39,597 nt of DNA from positions 1 to 39,597 of the forward strand of contig VGDO01000029.1 of NCBI GenBank assembly GCA_016869645.1. Reading direction: 5' to 3'. A program made the translations under genes and the position numbers. Below are positions 17,969 through 28,229 of this stretch, one piece after another (the first letter of the stretch is position 1; every line of letters begins with the position of its first letter). Origin of the DNA: Alphaproteobacteria bacterium. GTDB taxonomy: Bacteria; Pseudomonadota; Alphaproteobacteria; SHVW01. The notes below the pieces were generated by a model that was not told where the DNA came from, did no database searches, and was given only the letters and a program-made list of their open reading frames with translations.

Positions 17969-18342
17969 GGGGCGCTCCTGACGGGCATCATGGGGGTTGC
18001 CGATGAGTATAGCCCCCGATGTCGTGCCTGTTAAACTGCTCTTGCAGCGCTTGCGGACATGGCGGCCATGCACTCCGATCGACATGAATTCGCGATGCCC
18101 GCGATCGCGCGGCGATGGCCAATCCTCCCTTAGCTGGCGAGCGCCTGCACAAGGTCGAGCACGTTTTGGACAGGTGTAACCGTCCTCGTTTCGGCTTTCG
18201 TCGCTTACGACCTCTGGGACCTCGTTGAGGCAGAGGCTTGGACACTGCCGACCCGGCTCGCAATAGCGGCTGTATGTGGGCGTAACTGCCTACGCCTTTC
18301 ATCGGCTCGTCAAATCCGCCCTCTGGCCGGATCGAGCGCTGC
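17969..18342. other. Intergenic stretch without a supportable gene
   Basis: This 374-base stretch lies between the gabD-like start and the GNAT gene stop, both on the minus strand. A minus-strand frame crosses it (17988-18584), but its translation is Arg/Pro-rich, lacks a recognisable domain and overlaps the acetyltransferase gene. I see no RNA, repeat or clear promoter other than the ribosome site of gabD. Confidence 0.5.
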
Positions 18343-18822
18343 TCAGAAAACCCGGGACATGAATTTGAGCTTCGAAGCCACGAAACCGTGTCGTGCATAA
18401 AATCGGCTGGCGCGATTGTTGCCAGGCATGACCTGAAGGTGCATGGCGCGCACGCCGTGGCCATGCAACACGGAACGCAGACGCTGCAGGACGCGCGACC
18501 CGAGGCCCCGATTACGATGGGCAGGCGCGATGTAGAGATCGTCCAGGAAGGAATCCGGCCCGCCGAATTCCACGCTGAAGCCATAGGAGATCACGACGTA
18601 GCCGACCGGCAGACCGTCGGGCAGGCAGATCATGTATCCCGCGCCGTGTGGCGTGCCGCGCGTGAGCGCAGCGAGGGCTCGGCGACCGCGCGCCGGAAAA
18701 GCGCGCCCGTCCTCGGCGTAGAAGTCGCGAGCAAACCGGACAAGCAAGGGGAAGTCCTTCGCCGCGATCGGTTCGAGCCGGATCGCCGACGATCGGAACC
18801 TAGGCCGCGCTTTGGTCACCAT
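18343..18822 (-). CDS. GNAT family N-acetyltransferase
   Basis: The 159-residue protein has the GNAT fold pattern: IRLEPIAAKDFPLLVRFARDFY at the start, VGYVVISYG as strand 4, LDDLYIAPAHRNRGLGSRVLQ (the acetyl-CoA pyrophosphate loop, with the R/Q-x-x-G-x-G/A type NRGLGS) and a C-terminal MPGNNRASRFYARHGF. The substrate cannot be told from sequence. Its start overlaps the last 23 bases of the upstream DedA-type gene, so the two are translationally linked. Its protein ends 2 residues after the KFMSR stretch, a normal GNAT length. Confidence 0.85.
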   Translation of the reverse strand: MVTKARPRFRSSAIRLEPIAAKDFPLLVRFARDFYAEDGRAFPARGRRALAALTRGTPHGAGYMICLPDGLPVGYVVISYGFSVEFGGPDSFLDDLYIAPAHRNRGLGSRVLQRLRSVLHGHGVRAMHLQVMPGNNRASRFYARHGFVASKLKFMSRVF

Positions 18823-19471
18823 CGCGCGGCGGCGCTGGAGAAACGGCAGGTGCTGCCGGCGCCGCAGCCTTGGCAGCGGCTTCCGCGGCGGCGGCGCGTG
18901 CCTTGCGCCGGTTGTGCGTGCGCACGGCGAGCCAGACCACGACCAGGAACGTCACGAGCAGCCCGAGGCCGATGTCGCGCGCGGCGCGTCCGAGCACCGC
19001 TTCCGACAAGTGACCGAAGATGTAGCCGGCTCCCGCGAAGCTGGTCGCCCACAGCAGTGCCGCGATGAAATTGAGAACCAGGAAACGGATCCACGGCAGT
19101 CCGCTCATGCCCATGGCGAAAGAGCTGAAATTGCGCACGCCGTAGATGAAGCGGAAGCTGAGGATGAAGCCCGTGTTGTACTGGTGGAGAAAACCCAGCG
19201 CGGTTTCCACGCCGGGTCGCCAGCGCGGAAAGCGCTCGAGCAGCTTGTGGCCGAAACGACGGCCGATGAAGAAGTAGAACTGGTCGCCCGCGAAACTGCC
19301 CAGGCAGGCGGCGGCGATCAGCTCAGGCAGTTTAAGGATGCCCTCCTTGGCCGCATAGCCGGCGAAGATGACGAAGGTCTCGCCCTCGATGAAGGTCCAC
19401 GCGAAGGTAAAGAGATAGAACCAGTCGCCCATGCGGGCGACGTAGTCGAAAACTGTCTCTTCGAGACCCAT
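18800..19471 (-). CDS. DedA/VTT family membrane protein
   Basis: The 223-residue protein belongs to the DedA (SNARE-associated, VTT) membrane family, whose members act in lipid carrier recycling and membrane homeostasis. Family features are FTFAWTFIEGETFVIFAGYAA near residues 22-42, FAGDQFYFFIGRRFG, RFIYGVRNFSSFAMGMSGLPW (the conserved R-x3-R region) and several hydrophobic segments after it. The C-terminal tail, about 45 residues, is Ala/Pro-rich and charged, and is probably cytoplasmic. It sits just upstream of, and overlaps, the GNAT gene. The particular lipid or transport role is not known. Confidence 0.9.
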   Translation of the reverse strand: MGLEETVFDYVARMGDWFYLFTFAWTFIEGETFVIFAGYAAKEGILKLPELIAAACLGSFAGDQFYFFIGRRFGHKLLERFPRWRPGVETALGFLHQYNTGFILSFRFIYGVRNFSSFAMGMSGLPWIRFLVLNFIAALLWATSFAGAGYIFGHLSEAVLGRAARDIGLGLLVTFLVVVWLAVRTHNRRKARAAAAEAAAKAAAPAAPAVSPAPPRDGDQSAA

Positions 19472-19828
19472 GGCTCAGCCGTCCGACAGGGCCCGGTCGG
19501 CGAATCCCGGCCGGGTCGTAGACAAGAGACAATTGCTCAGCACATGGGCCATCAATGGTCCGAATTCCGATACCATCGGGTCTTCTCACGGGGGCGACTG
19601 GGGATGGGCCGACAAATCCCTACGACTGACGCAGTAGGAGCGGCATCCCCCGGCGGCCCCCCTCCGCCCGGTTTCGCGGGCCGGAACGTAACATAGCCCC
19701 GCGTGGCTGCGTAGTTTTTCCTGGCCACGCTAGACTTTTGGGACGTGGCCCGCGGCCGGCCCCGGACTTGGCAAAAACCCGTGGCCGTGCCATTTCCGGG
19801 CATCCGATCACGCAGAATTGACGGCGGC
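19472..19828. other. Divergent intergenic region between the dedA-like gene and psuG
   Basis: This 357-base region should hold promoters for both flanking genes. The only structure I see is a 7-bp stem GCGTGGC/GCCACGC (19701-19730) with a 16-base loop containing TTTTT. No consensus promoter or RNA family is apparent. Confidence 0.4.
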
Positions 19829-20773
19829 ATGACAGATCAGAGACAGCTTCCCATCGACGTCAAAGCCGATGTCGCGGCGGCGCTCGAGCGCCAGGGGCCC
19901 GTCGTGGCGCTCGAGACCACGGTGATCGCCCATGGCCTGCCCTACCCGCTCAACCGCGACACGGCGCGCGCGCTCGAAGCGGCCGTGCGCGCCGCCGGTG
20001 CCGTGCCGGCCACGCTCGGCGTGGTCGAGGGCCGCATCAAGATCGGCCTCGACGAGGACCAGATCGAGCACTTCGCGCGCAACGATGGCAGCTGCCGCAA
20101 GCTCAGCCGACGCGACATACCGGTCGTGCTCGCCGAACGCGGCGACGGCGCCACGACGGTCGCAGGCACCATGATCCTGGCGTCATTGGTCGGCATTCCC
20201 ATCATGGCGACCGGCGGGATCGGCGGCGTTCACCGGGGTGCGGAGACCACGATGGACATCTCGGCCGATCTGACGGAGCTGGCGCGCAGCCCGGTCGCCG
20301 TCGTGTGCGCCGGCGCCAAGGCGGTCCTCGACCTGGAGAAGACGCTCGAATATCTGGAAACCCAGGGTGTGCCGGTCGTCGGCTATGGCACCGACCGGCT
20401 GCCGGCCTTCTACGTGCGCGAGACACGCCACGAGCTGGAAGCGCGCGTCGACACGCCCGAGGCGGCGGCGGCGCTGATCGACGCCAAGCGGCGGCTCGGA
20501 CTCGCCGGCGGCCTGGTCATCGCCAATCCGATCCCGCACGAGCACGCCCTCGATGCCGACTTTGCCGAGCGCGCGATCGCGGCGGCACTCGCCGAGGCGG
20601 AAGCCCGAGGCATCGCCGGCAAGGACGTCACGCCCTTCCTGCTGAGCCGCATGGAGAAGCTGACCGAGGGCAAGAGCGTCGCCGCGAATGCGGCGCTGAT
20701 CCGGAACAACGCCGGTGTCGCGGCAAGGATTGCGGTGGCGTATGCGGGGCTGCGGTCGGGGCAGAGCTCATAG
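19829..20773 (+). CDS. psuG: Pseudouridine-5'-phosphate glycosidase
   Basis: The 314-residue enzyme cleaves pseudouridine 5'-phosphate to uracil and ribose 5-phosphate. Active-site residues known from E. coli PsuG (E31, K93, D149, K166, N289) fall at Glu29 (LETTVIAHGLPYP), Lys91, Asp147, Lys164 (CAGAKAVLD) and Asn287 (AANAALIRNN), a constant offset of two. The ATGGIGGVHRGAE stretch is also typical. I chose the ATG at 19829 (MTDQRQLP); the frame extends to 19745 but the extension is unlike the family. No pseudouridine kinase (psuK) or transporter gene is in the window, so phosphorylated pseudouridine must be supplied by a distant gene. Confidence 0.95.
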   Translation: MTDQRQLPIDVKADVAAALERQGPVVALETTVIAHGLPYPLNRDTARALEAAVRAAGAVPATLGVVEGRIKIGLDEDQIEHFARNDGSCRKLSRRDIPVVLAERGDGATTVAGTMILASLVGIPIMATGGIGGVHRGAETTMDISADLTELARSPVAVVCAGAKAVLDLEKTLEYLETQGVPVVGYGTDRLPAFYVRETRHELEARVDTPEAAAALIDAKRRLGLAGGLVIANPIPHEHALDADFAERAIAAALAEAEARGIAGKDVTPFLLSRMEKLTEGKSVAANAALIRNNAGVAARIAVAYAGLRSGQSS

Positions 20774-20779
20774 GGTCGA

Positions 20780-21058
20780 ATGTCAATTGACAAGCGACCG
20801 ACGGCTTGAAAGCACTTTATGAGGAAAAGAGCGCAAGAAAGATTGGCACCTGCTCATCTCGAGAAGCTTCGCGCTATTCTTGCAGTTCTAGATCGAAGTC
20901 GCATGCCGGACGACATGGACATTCCCGGATTTCGCCTGCATCCCCTCAAGGGTGCGCTCAAGGGTCACCTTGCTGTATCGGTCTCCGGCAATTGGCGCGT
21001 GATTTTCCGGTTTGGGAACGGTCACGCAGTCGACGTCGACTATGTGGAGTACCATTAG
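20780..21058 (+). pseudogene. higB: HigB/RelE-type toxin gene with a disrupted 5' end
   Basis: From 20849 on, the frame encodes a typical HigB-type mRNA-interferase C-terminus: RLAPAHLEKLRAILAVLD, then IPGFRLHPLKG, VSGNWRVIFRF and VDVDYVEYH. The first ATG in this frame before that is at 20819, giving only 79 residues instead of about 92. The missing family N-terminus (GLKALYEEKSARK) is found in the plus-one frame at about 20803-20841. An ATG at 20780 in the main frame reaches a TGA at 20807. The original gene thus seems to have had two nearby compensating indels. A shortened protein from 20819 is possible but would lack the first strand and helix of the RelE fold. The antitoxin gene follows directly. 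Confidence 0.65.
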
Positions 21059-21124
21059 AGGATAACGCAAAATCCTCCACATGCTGGCGGCACCGTCCGG
21101 CGTCAGTGTCTGGAACCGCTAGGC

Positions 21125-21346
21125 TTGTCCGTTACTGAGGCTGCAGGAGGGCTTGGAGTGACCCGTCAAGCGCTATCCGATCTCGCCAATGAGAAGGCCG
21201 CGATGTCGTTGGATATGGCCGTGCGCCTGTCCAAAGCATTCGGTTCGAGCGCCGAGACGTGGCTTGGGATGCAGATGGCCTACGATATTTGGCAGGCGAA
21301 GGACCGCATAGCTCAGATTCGCGTGCGCAAGTTCAAGGCCGCTTGA
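21125..21346 (+). CDS. higA: HigA-type antitoxin, start codon apparently lost
   Basis: The frame encodes the HigA helix-turn-helix: SVTEAAGGLGVTRQALSDLA, then SLDMAVRLSKAFGSSAETWLGMQ and AYDIWQAKDR. HigA proteins normally begin some 20 residues earlier with a segment like ITQNPPHPGE; here the matching in-frame codons (ITQNPPHAGG, from 21062) follow the toxin stop at once, but no ATG, GTG or TTG precedes them. The first usable start is the TTG at 21125, which gives 73 residues and removes the N-terminal cap. The conserved PHPGE is also changed to PHAGG. The module therefore looks inactive or only partly active. It ends 12 bases from the convergent glmS stop. Confidence 0.65.
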   Translation: MSVTEAAGGLGVTRQALSDLANEKAAMSLDMAVRLSKAFGSSAETWLGMQMAYDIWQAKDRIAQIRVRKFKAA

Positions 21347-21358
21347 GACGGCTACTCC

Positions 21359-23194
<1,836 letters not shown>

Positions 23195-23196
23195 GT

Positions 23197-24570
23197 CTAG
23201 GACTTTCCTCCGTGCCGGCGCGACTTCTTCTTCTGCTGGTCTTTCCGGAAGGTCGCGGCCCAGCCATCGCGATGTTCCTGGCGACCGCGCGCGACGGCGA
23301 GCGCGTTGTCAGGCACGTCGCCGGTGATCACGCTGCCGGCGGCGACGATGGCGCCCTTGCCGACCGTGACGGGTGCCACCAGCGCGGCATTCGAGCCGAT
23401 GAAGGCGCCCGCGCCGATATCGGTGAACATCTTCGAATAGCCGTCGTAGTTGCACGTGATCGTGCCGGCTCCGATGTTGGCGCGCGCGCCGACCCGCGCG
23501 TCGCCCAGATAGGTCAGGTGATTGGCCTTGGCGCCGGCCTCGATGGTCGCGTTCTTGACCTCGACGAAATTGCCGATATGGGCGCCGCGGCCGATGCGCG
23601 CGCCGGGTCTGAGACGAGCGAAGGGGCCGACCAGCGCGTCGGATTCGATGGTCGCGCCCTCGATATGGCTGAAGCTGCGGATTTCGACGCGGTCGGCCAC
23701 CGACACGCCGGGGCCGAACACGACGTAGGGGCCGACGGTGACGTCGCGGCCGAGCCTGGTGTCATGGCTGAAGTGCACGGTCTCGGGTGCGACCAGCGTC
23801 GCGCCGGCGTCGAGCGCTGCTCGGCGCAGGCGCGCCTGGGCGATCGCTTCGGCGCGCGCCAGCCCGGCGCGACTGTCGATGCCCATCAGCTCTTCTTCCG
23901 GCGCCTCGATATGGGTGACCGTGCGACCCATGCGGCGCGCAATCGCGACGAGATCGGTCAGGTAGAACTCACGTTTGGCGTTGTGATTCTTCAGCCGCGC
24001 CAGCATGCGGAACATGACGCGGCCGTCGATCGCCATCATGCCGGCGTTGCACAGGCCGATGCGGCTCTGCTCGGCCGTGGCGTCGGCATGCTCGACGATC
24101 TCCACGAGGCGGCCGGCGGCATCGAGCACGAGCCGGCCGTAGCGCGCCGGATCCTTGGGCCGAAACGCCAGGACGACCACTGCCGGATTGGTTCGCGCGC
24201 GGCGCGCGCGCACCAGCCGGCGGATGGTCGCCGCCGACAGGAACGGCGTGTCGCCGTAGAGCACGAGCACGTCGCCGGCAAAATTCTCGAGCGCGCTCTG
24301 CGCGGCCCGTGCCGCGTCGCCGGTGCCGCGCGGCTGGCGCTGGATGGCGATGCTGTGCGGCTCGGCAGCGCGTGCCACGTCATCCATATCCGGCGCAACG
24401 ACGACGACGATGCGCTTGGGACGCGCCGGAGCCAGGCTGCCCAGAACGTGGCCCAGCATGGTGCGCCCGGCGATCTCGTGCAGCACCTTCGGCCGGTCCG
24501 ACTTGAGGCGGGTTCCACGGCCCGCGGCGAGCACGACGGCGGCAAGGCGGGGGTCGACGGTCGAAGCCAT
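23197..24570 (-). CDS. glmU: Bifunctional GlcN-1-P acetyltransferase / GlcNAc-1-P uridyltransferase
   Basis: The 457-residue protein catalyses the last two steps to UDP-GlcNAc. The N-terminal uridyltransferase has LAAVVLAAGRGTRLKSDRPK, GTGDAARAA and LYGDTPFL. The C-terminal left-handed beta helix acetyltransferase has hexapeptide repeats from about 265, with GPFARLRPGA, NFVEVKNATI, NHLTYLGDA, GAGTITCNYDG and FIGSNAALVAPV. The ATG at 24570 (MASTVDPRL) gives the usual N-terminus; a second ATG at 24585 would add five residues, and neither has a clear ribosome site. The Lys/Arg-rich last 15 residues are a short basic tail. Upstream gene of the glmU-glmS operon. Confidence 0.96.
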   Translation of the reverse strand: MASTVDPRLAAVVLAAGRGTRLKSDRPKVLHEIAGRTMLGHVLGSLAPARPKRIVVVVAPDMDDVARAAEPHSIAIQRQPRGTGDAARAAQSALENFAGDVLVLYGDTPFLSAATIRRLVRARRARTNPAVVVLAFRPKDPARYGRLVLDAAGRLVEIVEHADATAEQSRIGLCNAGMMAIDGRVMFRMLARLKNHNAKREFYLTDLVAIARRMGRTVTHIEAPEEELMGIDSRAGLARAEAIAQARLRRAALDAGATLVAPETVHFSHDTRLGRDVTVGPYVVFGPGVSVADRVEIRSFSHIEGATIESDALVGPFARLRPGARIGRGAHIGNFVEVKNATIEAGAKANHLTYLGDARVGARANIGAGTITCNYDGYSKMFTDIGAGAFIGSNAALVAPVTVGKGAIVAAGSVITGDVPDNALAVARGRQEHRDGWAATFRKDQQKKKSRRHGGKS

Positions 24571-24654
24571 TCTCGGTCCGGTCATGTCATCGGAAAGTGG
24601 CCACGAAACTGCCATAGGGCAGCCGGCCGGGCCAAGGCCCTCGCGATTCAATTA

Positions 24655-24683
24655 ATGTTACCCAGAGTTTCGCCATGTTTCAG
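24655..24683 (-). promoter_or_regulatory. Candidate promoter for glmU-glmS
   Basis: On the minus strand, CTGAAA (24683-24678) and TAACAT (24660-24655) are separated by 17 bases; each matches 4 of 6 consensus positions. It lies in the only AT-rich part of the divergent glmU/gph region, about 85 bases before the glmU start. Confidence 0.35.
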
Positions 24684-24808
24684 AGCGTTACGCGCCACAT
24701 CCGGCCGCCGGAGGCCGTAGGATGGCCTGCCGCGATACGTCGGACGGGTGCACGAGTCGACACCGGAAGCACTGGACGGCGTCAGCCGGAGGCGATAATG
24801 ATGGCGCG

Positions 24809-25507
24809 ATGAATCCGGCCACAGCATGGCCGCCCCCCTGGCGGGCCATCGTCTTCGACCTCGACGGCACCCTGATCGACAGCGCGGGCGACCTCGCCGC
24901 CGCGCTCAACCGCATGCTGGCCGAGTCCGGCCGCGGACAGGTCACGGTCGCGCAGTTCAAGCGCATGATCGGCGACGGCTCGGCGAAGCTGGTCGAGCGC
25001 GGCTTTGCCGCGACCGGCGCCATTCCCGACGGCGCCACGCTGCAAGGCAAGCTGGCGCGTTTCCTGGAGATCTATGAAGCGGCCTCCGCGGTGCTGACAC
25101 GGCCCTATCAGGGCGTGCCCGAGACGCTCGGCGTGCTGCGCGCGCGCGGGCTTCGCCTCGGCGTCTGCACCAACAAGCCGGATGCGGCGACGCGCCGCGT
25201 GCTCGACGACCTGGGACTTGCCGGGCAGTTCGACGCGATCGCTGGCGGCGACACGTTCGCCGTGCGCAAGCCCGACCCGGGCCATCTCAAGGGCTTGCTC
25301 GACCAGCTTGCCGTGCCGCCATCGGCCGCGATCATGGTCGGCGACAACGAGCACGACGCCGCGGCCGCGCGCGGCGCCGGTCTGCCGATGATCCTGGTGT
25401 CCTATGGCTATGCGCGCAGTCCCGTCGCGGAGATCCGGCCCGATGCGGTGATCGACCGCTTCGGCGATCTGCCCATGATGTTGGACCGGCTGAGGCAGTC
25501 ATCTTGA
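24809..25507 (+). CDS. gph: HAD-IA hydrolase, phosphoglycolate phosphatase-like
   Basis: The 232-residue protein is a haloacid-dehalogenase family phosphatase. Motif I is VFDLDGTLIDSAGDL, motif II is VCTNKP, motif III includes the RKPDPGHL lysine, and motif IV is MVGDNEHDAAAARGAG. The LIDSAGDLAAALNRML segment and total length match Gph, which removes 2-phosphoglycolate formed during repair of oxidised DNA ends. Related HAD-IA phosphatases (pyrophosphatase, sugar phosphatases) are possible. The ATG at 24809 is the first in a good context; a GGAGG lies 17 bases upstream. It is divergent from glmU and ends 87 bases before tRNA-Val. Confidence 0.85.
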   Translation: MNPATAWPPPWRAIVFDLDGTLIDSAGDLAAALNRMLAESGRGQVTVAQFKRMIGDGSAKLVERGFAATGAIPDGATLQGKLARFLEIYEAASAVLTRPYQGVPETLGVLRARGLRLGVCTNKPDAATRRVLDDLGLAGQFDAIAGGDTFAVRKPDPGHLKGLLDQLAVPPSAAIMVGDNEHDAAAARGAGLPMILVSYGYARSPVAEIRPDAVIDRFGDLPMMLDRLRQSS

Positions 25508-25546
25508 CGGCATGCGTCGACTGACGACGCTGCGACAGCCGTTTTC

Positions 25547-25575
25547 TTGACAGGTCCGCCACCCGGCCCTATAGC
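25547..25575 (+). promoter_or_regulatory. Promoter of tRNA-Val
   Basis: A perfect -35 TTGACA (25547-25552) and a good -10 TATAGC (25570-25575) are separated by exactly 17 bases, and the -10 ends 19 bases before the mature tRNA 5' end. This is the strongest sigma-70-type promoter seen in the window. Confidence 0.85.
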
Positions 25576-25594
25576 ATCCCGCGATTCGAGGAAT

Positions 25595-25669
25595 GGGCGC
25601 ATAGCTCAGCGGGAGAGCACACCCTTCACACGGGTGGGGTCGCAAGTTCAATCCTTGCTGCGCCCACCA
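25595..25669 (+). tRNA. tRNA-Val (anticodon CAC)
   Basis: The 75-base sequence folds as a complete cloverleaf: acceptor stem GGGCGCA/TGCGCCC, D arm GCTC/GAGC, anticodon stem CACCC/GGGTG with loop TTCACAC (anticodon CAC at 25627-25629, reading GUG), a 5-base variable loop and T arm GCAAG/CTTGC with loop TTCAATC. The 3' CCA is encoded. It lies between gph and the convergent otsA gene, 25 bases past its likely transcription start. Confidence 0.97.
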
Positions 25670-25698
25670 TTCCTCCTCCTGATCCAACCGGTCGCGCC

Positions 25699-27159
25699 CT
25701 AAGGCATCCGCGCCAGTTCGACGGCCGGCGGTTCGTCGACGATCCGGTCCCTGGCGGCAACGTTCAGCAGCATTTCGTCGCGCAGTTGAGACTCGCCGCT
25801 CAACGCTTGGAGGAAGTTGCGCGACCAGGCCTGCGCGGTGTCGACGCGCAGCGTCTCCATCATGCTGTGCCAGCGCGCCTGGCGCTCGGACTGAGGCATC
25901 GAGAGCGCCAGATGCATTGCCTCGGCGATCTCGTCCGGATCGAGCGGGTTGACCTGCACGGCGCCGGTCATGCGCTGGGCCGCCCCGGCGAAATGCGACA
26001 GGATCAGCACGCCGGGATTCTCGCCGTCCTGCGCGGCGACGTACTCCTTGGCAACGAGGTTCATGCCGTCGCGCAGCGGCGTGACGAGGCCCACACGTGC
26101 GCAGCGGTAGAAGCCGGCAAGAACGGCACGCGGCACGTCGCGCGTGATGTAGCGCAGCGGCATCCAATCGAACTCGGCGTGATCGCCGTTGACGCGGCCA
26201 GCCAGGCGGTCGAGCTCGCGACGCAGAGCGCGATACTGCTCGACGTCGACCCGCGAGCGAGCGGCGACCTGGAGAAACGTCACCTTGCCGCAATGCTCGG
26301 GAAAGCGCTTGAGCAGGCGCGCATAGGCCTTGAACCGGTTCGGCAGGCCCTTGGAGTAGTCGAGCCGCTCCACCCCGATGATCAGATCGCGGTTCGCCAG
26401 GCTGTCCTTGAGGCGACGCGTCTCCTGGGCATGCAAGGCGCGCTGCGATTGCGCGGCAAAGCCCGCAGTGTCGATACCCATCGGCACGGCGATGGCGCAC
26501 ATGAGCTTGCCGTCGACGCGAATGAGATCCTCGCCGACGAACCTCGCCCCCACGATGTGCTCGAGGCAGTCGAGCAAACCGCGCAGATCGACCGGCGTCT
26601 GCACGCCGACAACGTCATAGGCGGACAGCGAGCGCAGCAGCGTCGCCGCACAAGGCAGCGCGCCGAACACGGCAGAAGGCGGGCACGGCACATGGAGGAA
26701 AAAGCCGATCCGATTGAGCACGCCGAGCCGCCGCAGCGCCGCCCCACACGGAATGAGGTGATAATCGTGGATCCAGATCAGGTCGTCGGGCAGCAGCAGC
26801 GGCGCCAGCGCACGCGCAAAGGCTTCGTTGACGGCCATATAGGCCGCCAGCTCCTCGCGCTGGAACTCCATCAGGCCCAGCCGGTAGTGGAACAGCGGCC
26901 AGAGCGTGCTGTTCGCGAAGCCGACATAGTATTTGCGATAATCTTCCGCGCTGAGGTCGATCGTGGCGTAGACCGCCTCGCGCGAATCGGAAATCTGGGC
27001 CGACAGGCTGGTCTCGGCCGCCGTGGCGCCGCTCCAGCCGAACCAGATGCCGCCGCGCTGACGCACGGCGTCCCGCAGGCCGACCTCCAGCCCGCCCGAG
27101 CGCACCCCACGCTGACGCGGCGCCGGTATCCGGTTCGAGACGACGATCAATCGCGCCAT
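25699..27159 (-). CDS. otsA: Alpha,alpha-trehalose-phosphate synthase
   Basis: The 486-residue GT20 enzyme makes trehalose-6-phosphate from UDP-glucose and glucose-6-phosphate. It has the N-terminal LIVVSNRIPAP and SGGLEVGL loop, then IWFGWSG, IWIHDYHLIP, FFLHVPCPP, the nucleotide-binding GVERLDYSKGLPNRFKAY, and TPLRDGMNLVAKEYVAAQ. A GGGAGG lies 6 bases before the ATG. It follows otsB on the same strand after 117 bases, so the genes form an otsBA unit. Trehalose serves as an osmo- and desiccation protectant. It converges with tRNA-Val. Confidence 0.96.
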   Translation of the reverse strand: MARLIVVSNRIPAPRQRGVRSGGLEVGLRDAVRQRGGIWFGWSGATAAETSLSAQISDSREAVYATIDLSAEDYRKYYVGFANSTLWPLFHYRLGLMEFQREELAAYMAVNEAFARALAPLLLPDDLIWIHDYHLIPCGAALRRLGVLNRIGFFLHVPCPPSAVFGALPCAATLLRSLSAYDVVGVQTPVDLRGLLDCLEHIVGARFVGEDLIRVDGKLMCAIAVPMGIDTAGFAAQSQRALHAQETRRLKDSLANRDLIIGVERLDYSKGLPNRFKAYARLLKRFPEHCGKVTFLQVAARSRVDVEQYRALRRELDRLAGRVNGDHAEFDWMPLRYITRDVPRAVLAGFYRCARVGLVTPLRDGMNLVAKEYVAAQDGENPGVLILSHFAGAAQRMTGAVQVNPLDPDEIAEAMHLALSMPQSERQARWHSMMETLRVDTAQAWSRNFLQALSGESQLRDEMLLNVAARDRIVDEPPAVELARMP

Positions 27160-27276
27160 GGACCAGCCTCCCGACGTCTGTTGGACCGCATTACCCCTCC
27201 AGCCTGCGCAATCAACGGTTGGAGCCTGAATGAGTTGCTTCGTCGCCGGCGAGTGGTTCGGCGGGTGCCACCCGGG

Positions 27277-28131
27277 TCACTCCGAGGTCGAGTTGCGCCA
27301 GGCGCTGCTCCTCACCACCGCTTTGCCTTTGAGCAGGTCGCCCAGCCATGCGCGCACGGCCGCGGTGGAGCCGTCAAAGCAGCCGTCCACGCTCAGCCCG
27401 AGGCCGCCGACCGCGCGGGCCGCGTGAAACCCCTCCTCGTCGGTGACATCGTCGCCGATGAACACCGGCGTGCGGCCCGTGAAGGGCGGCACCGCCAGGA
27501 ACGTGCGCACGGCGTGGCCCTTGTTGATCGCGCGGGGTTGGATCTCATAAGCCATCTTGGCCTGCAGGATCTTGAAATCATCAGGCAATTGCGCGACGAG
27601 GCCGGTCAGCAGCTCGAGCAGAAACGGCGCGTGCCGGGGCGCCAGCCTGTAGTGCACGGCGGCGCCCAAATCCTTGTCCTCGACCACCACGCCGGGATGC
27701 TCGGCAGCAAAGGCATGCATCGCCTCGCGCCAGCGCGACGGGACGTGCGGCACCTTGGGGGCCCAGCCGGTCTCGTCGGACGCCAGGCGGAGCGTGCCCC
27801 CGTGCTCGCCGGCGACCGGCAGCCGGAGCGGGCTCAGCAGCCGGTCGAGATCGGCAATCGTGCGGCCGCTCACGATCGCCAGCGCCCCGCCGAAGGCAAG
27901 GCGGCACGCCTCCAGCAGACCCGGAAGTTCGGCAGGGACGACGACGCGGTCGGGGCGTGCTGCGATGTCGATGAGGGTGCCATCGAGATCGAGGAACAAG
28001 GCCCAATTGTTGCGGGGTCGGATCAGAACGTCGTCCCCGGATACGCGAACATCCTCTCGGAACATCCGGTCCTGTCCGATTGCTGCGGCTTGGATTTGCA
28101 TTTCTCCCATACTAACCAACGGGATAGCCAT
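27277..28131 (-). CDS. otsB: Trehalose-6-phosphate phosphatase
   Basis: The 284-residue HAD-IIB phosphatase dephosphorylates trehalose-6-phosphate. Motif I is LFLDLDGTLIDI (with the two catalytic aspartates), followed by IVSGRTIADLDRLL, AGEHGGTLR, NKGHAVRTFL and FIGDDVTDEEGFHAA. The start is uncertain: the ATG at 28131 has GGGAG just upstream, but ATGs at 28110 and 28101 are also possible and the first about 40 residues are variable. It is the upstream gene of the otsBA unit. The upstream 98 bases are comparatively AT-rich but show no clear promoter. Confidence 0.93.
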   Translation of the reverse strand: MAIPLVSMGEMQIQAAAIGQDRMFREDVRVSGDDVLIRPRNNWALFLDLDGTLIDIAARPDRVVVPAELPGLLEACRLAFGGALAIVSGRTIADLDRLLSPLRLPVAGEHGGTLRLASDETGWAPKVPHVPSRWREAMHAFAAEHPGVVVEDKDLGAAVHYRLAPRHAPFLLELLTGLVAQLPDDFKILQAKMAYEIQPRAINKGHAVRTFLAVPPFTGRTPVFIGDDVTDEEGFHAARAVGGLGLSVDGCFDGSTAAVRAWLGDLLKGKAVVRSSAWRNSTSE

Positions 28132-28229
28132 ATGCTCCCAGGTCCCCCAAGGCAAAAATGGGGCATTTTCCCGGAATCGCGATGATTCGAGGGCCGATAC
28201 ACCAGGACTGTTAGGATAAGCCGCGGAAA

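Noticed and set aside
17988..18584. A 198-codon minus-strand frame between gabD and the GNAT gene
   Set aside because: It overlaps the acetyltransferase gene in another frame and has an Arg/Pro-rich, domain-free translation.
23195..23196. Possibility of a glmS ribozyme upstream of glmS
   Set aside because: Only two bases separate glmU and glmS, and the ribozyme is a Gram-positive feature.
25786..28185. A 799-codon plus-strand open frame opposite otsA and otsB
   Set aside because: It is antisense to two clearly identified genes; its translation is Arg/Ala-rich and has no domain. Long antisense frames are expected at this GC content.
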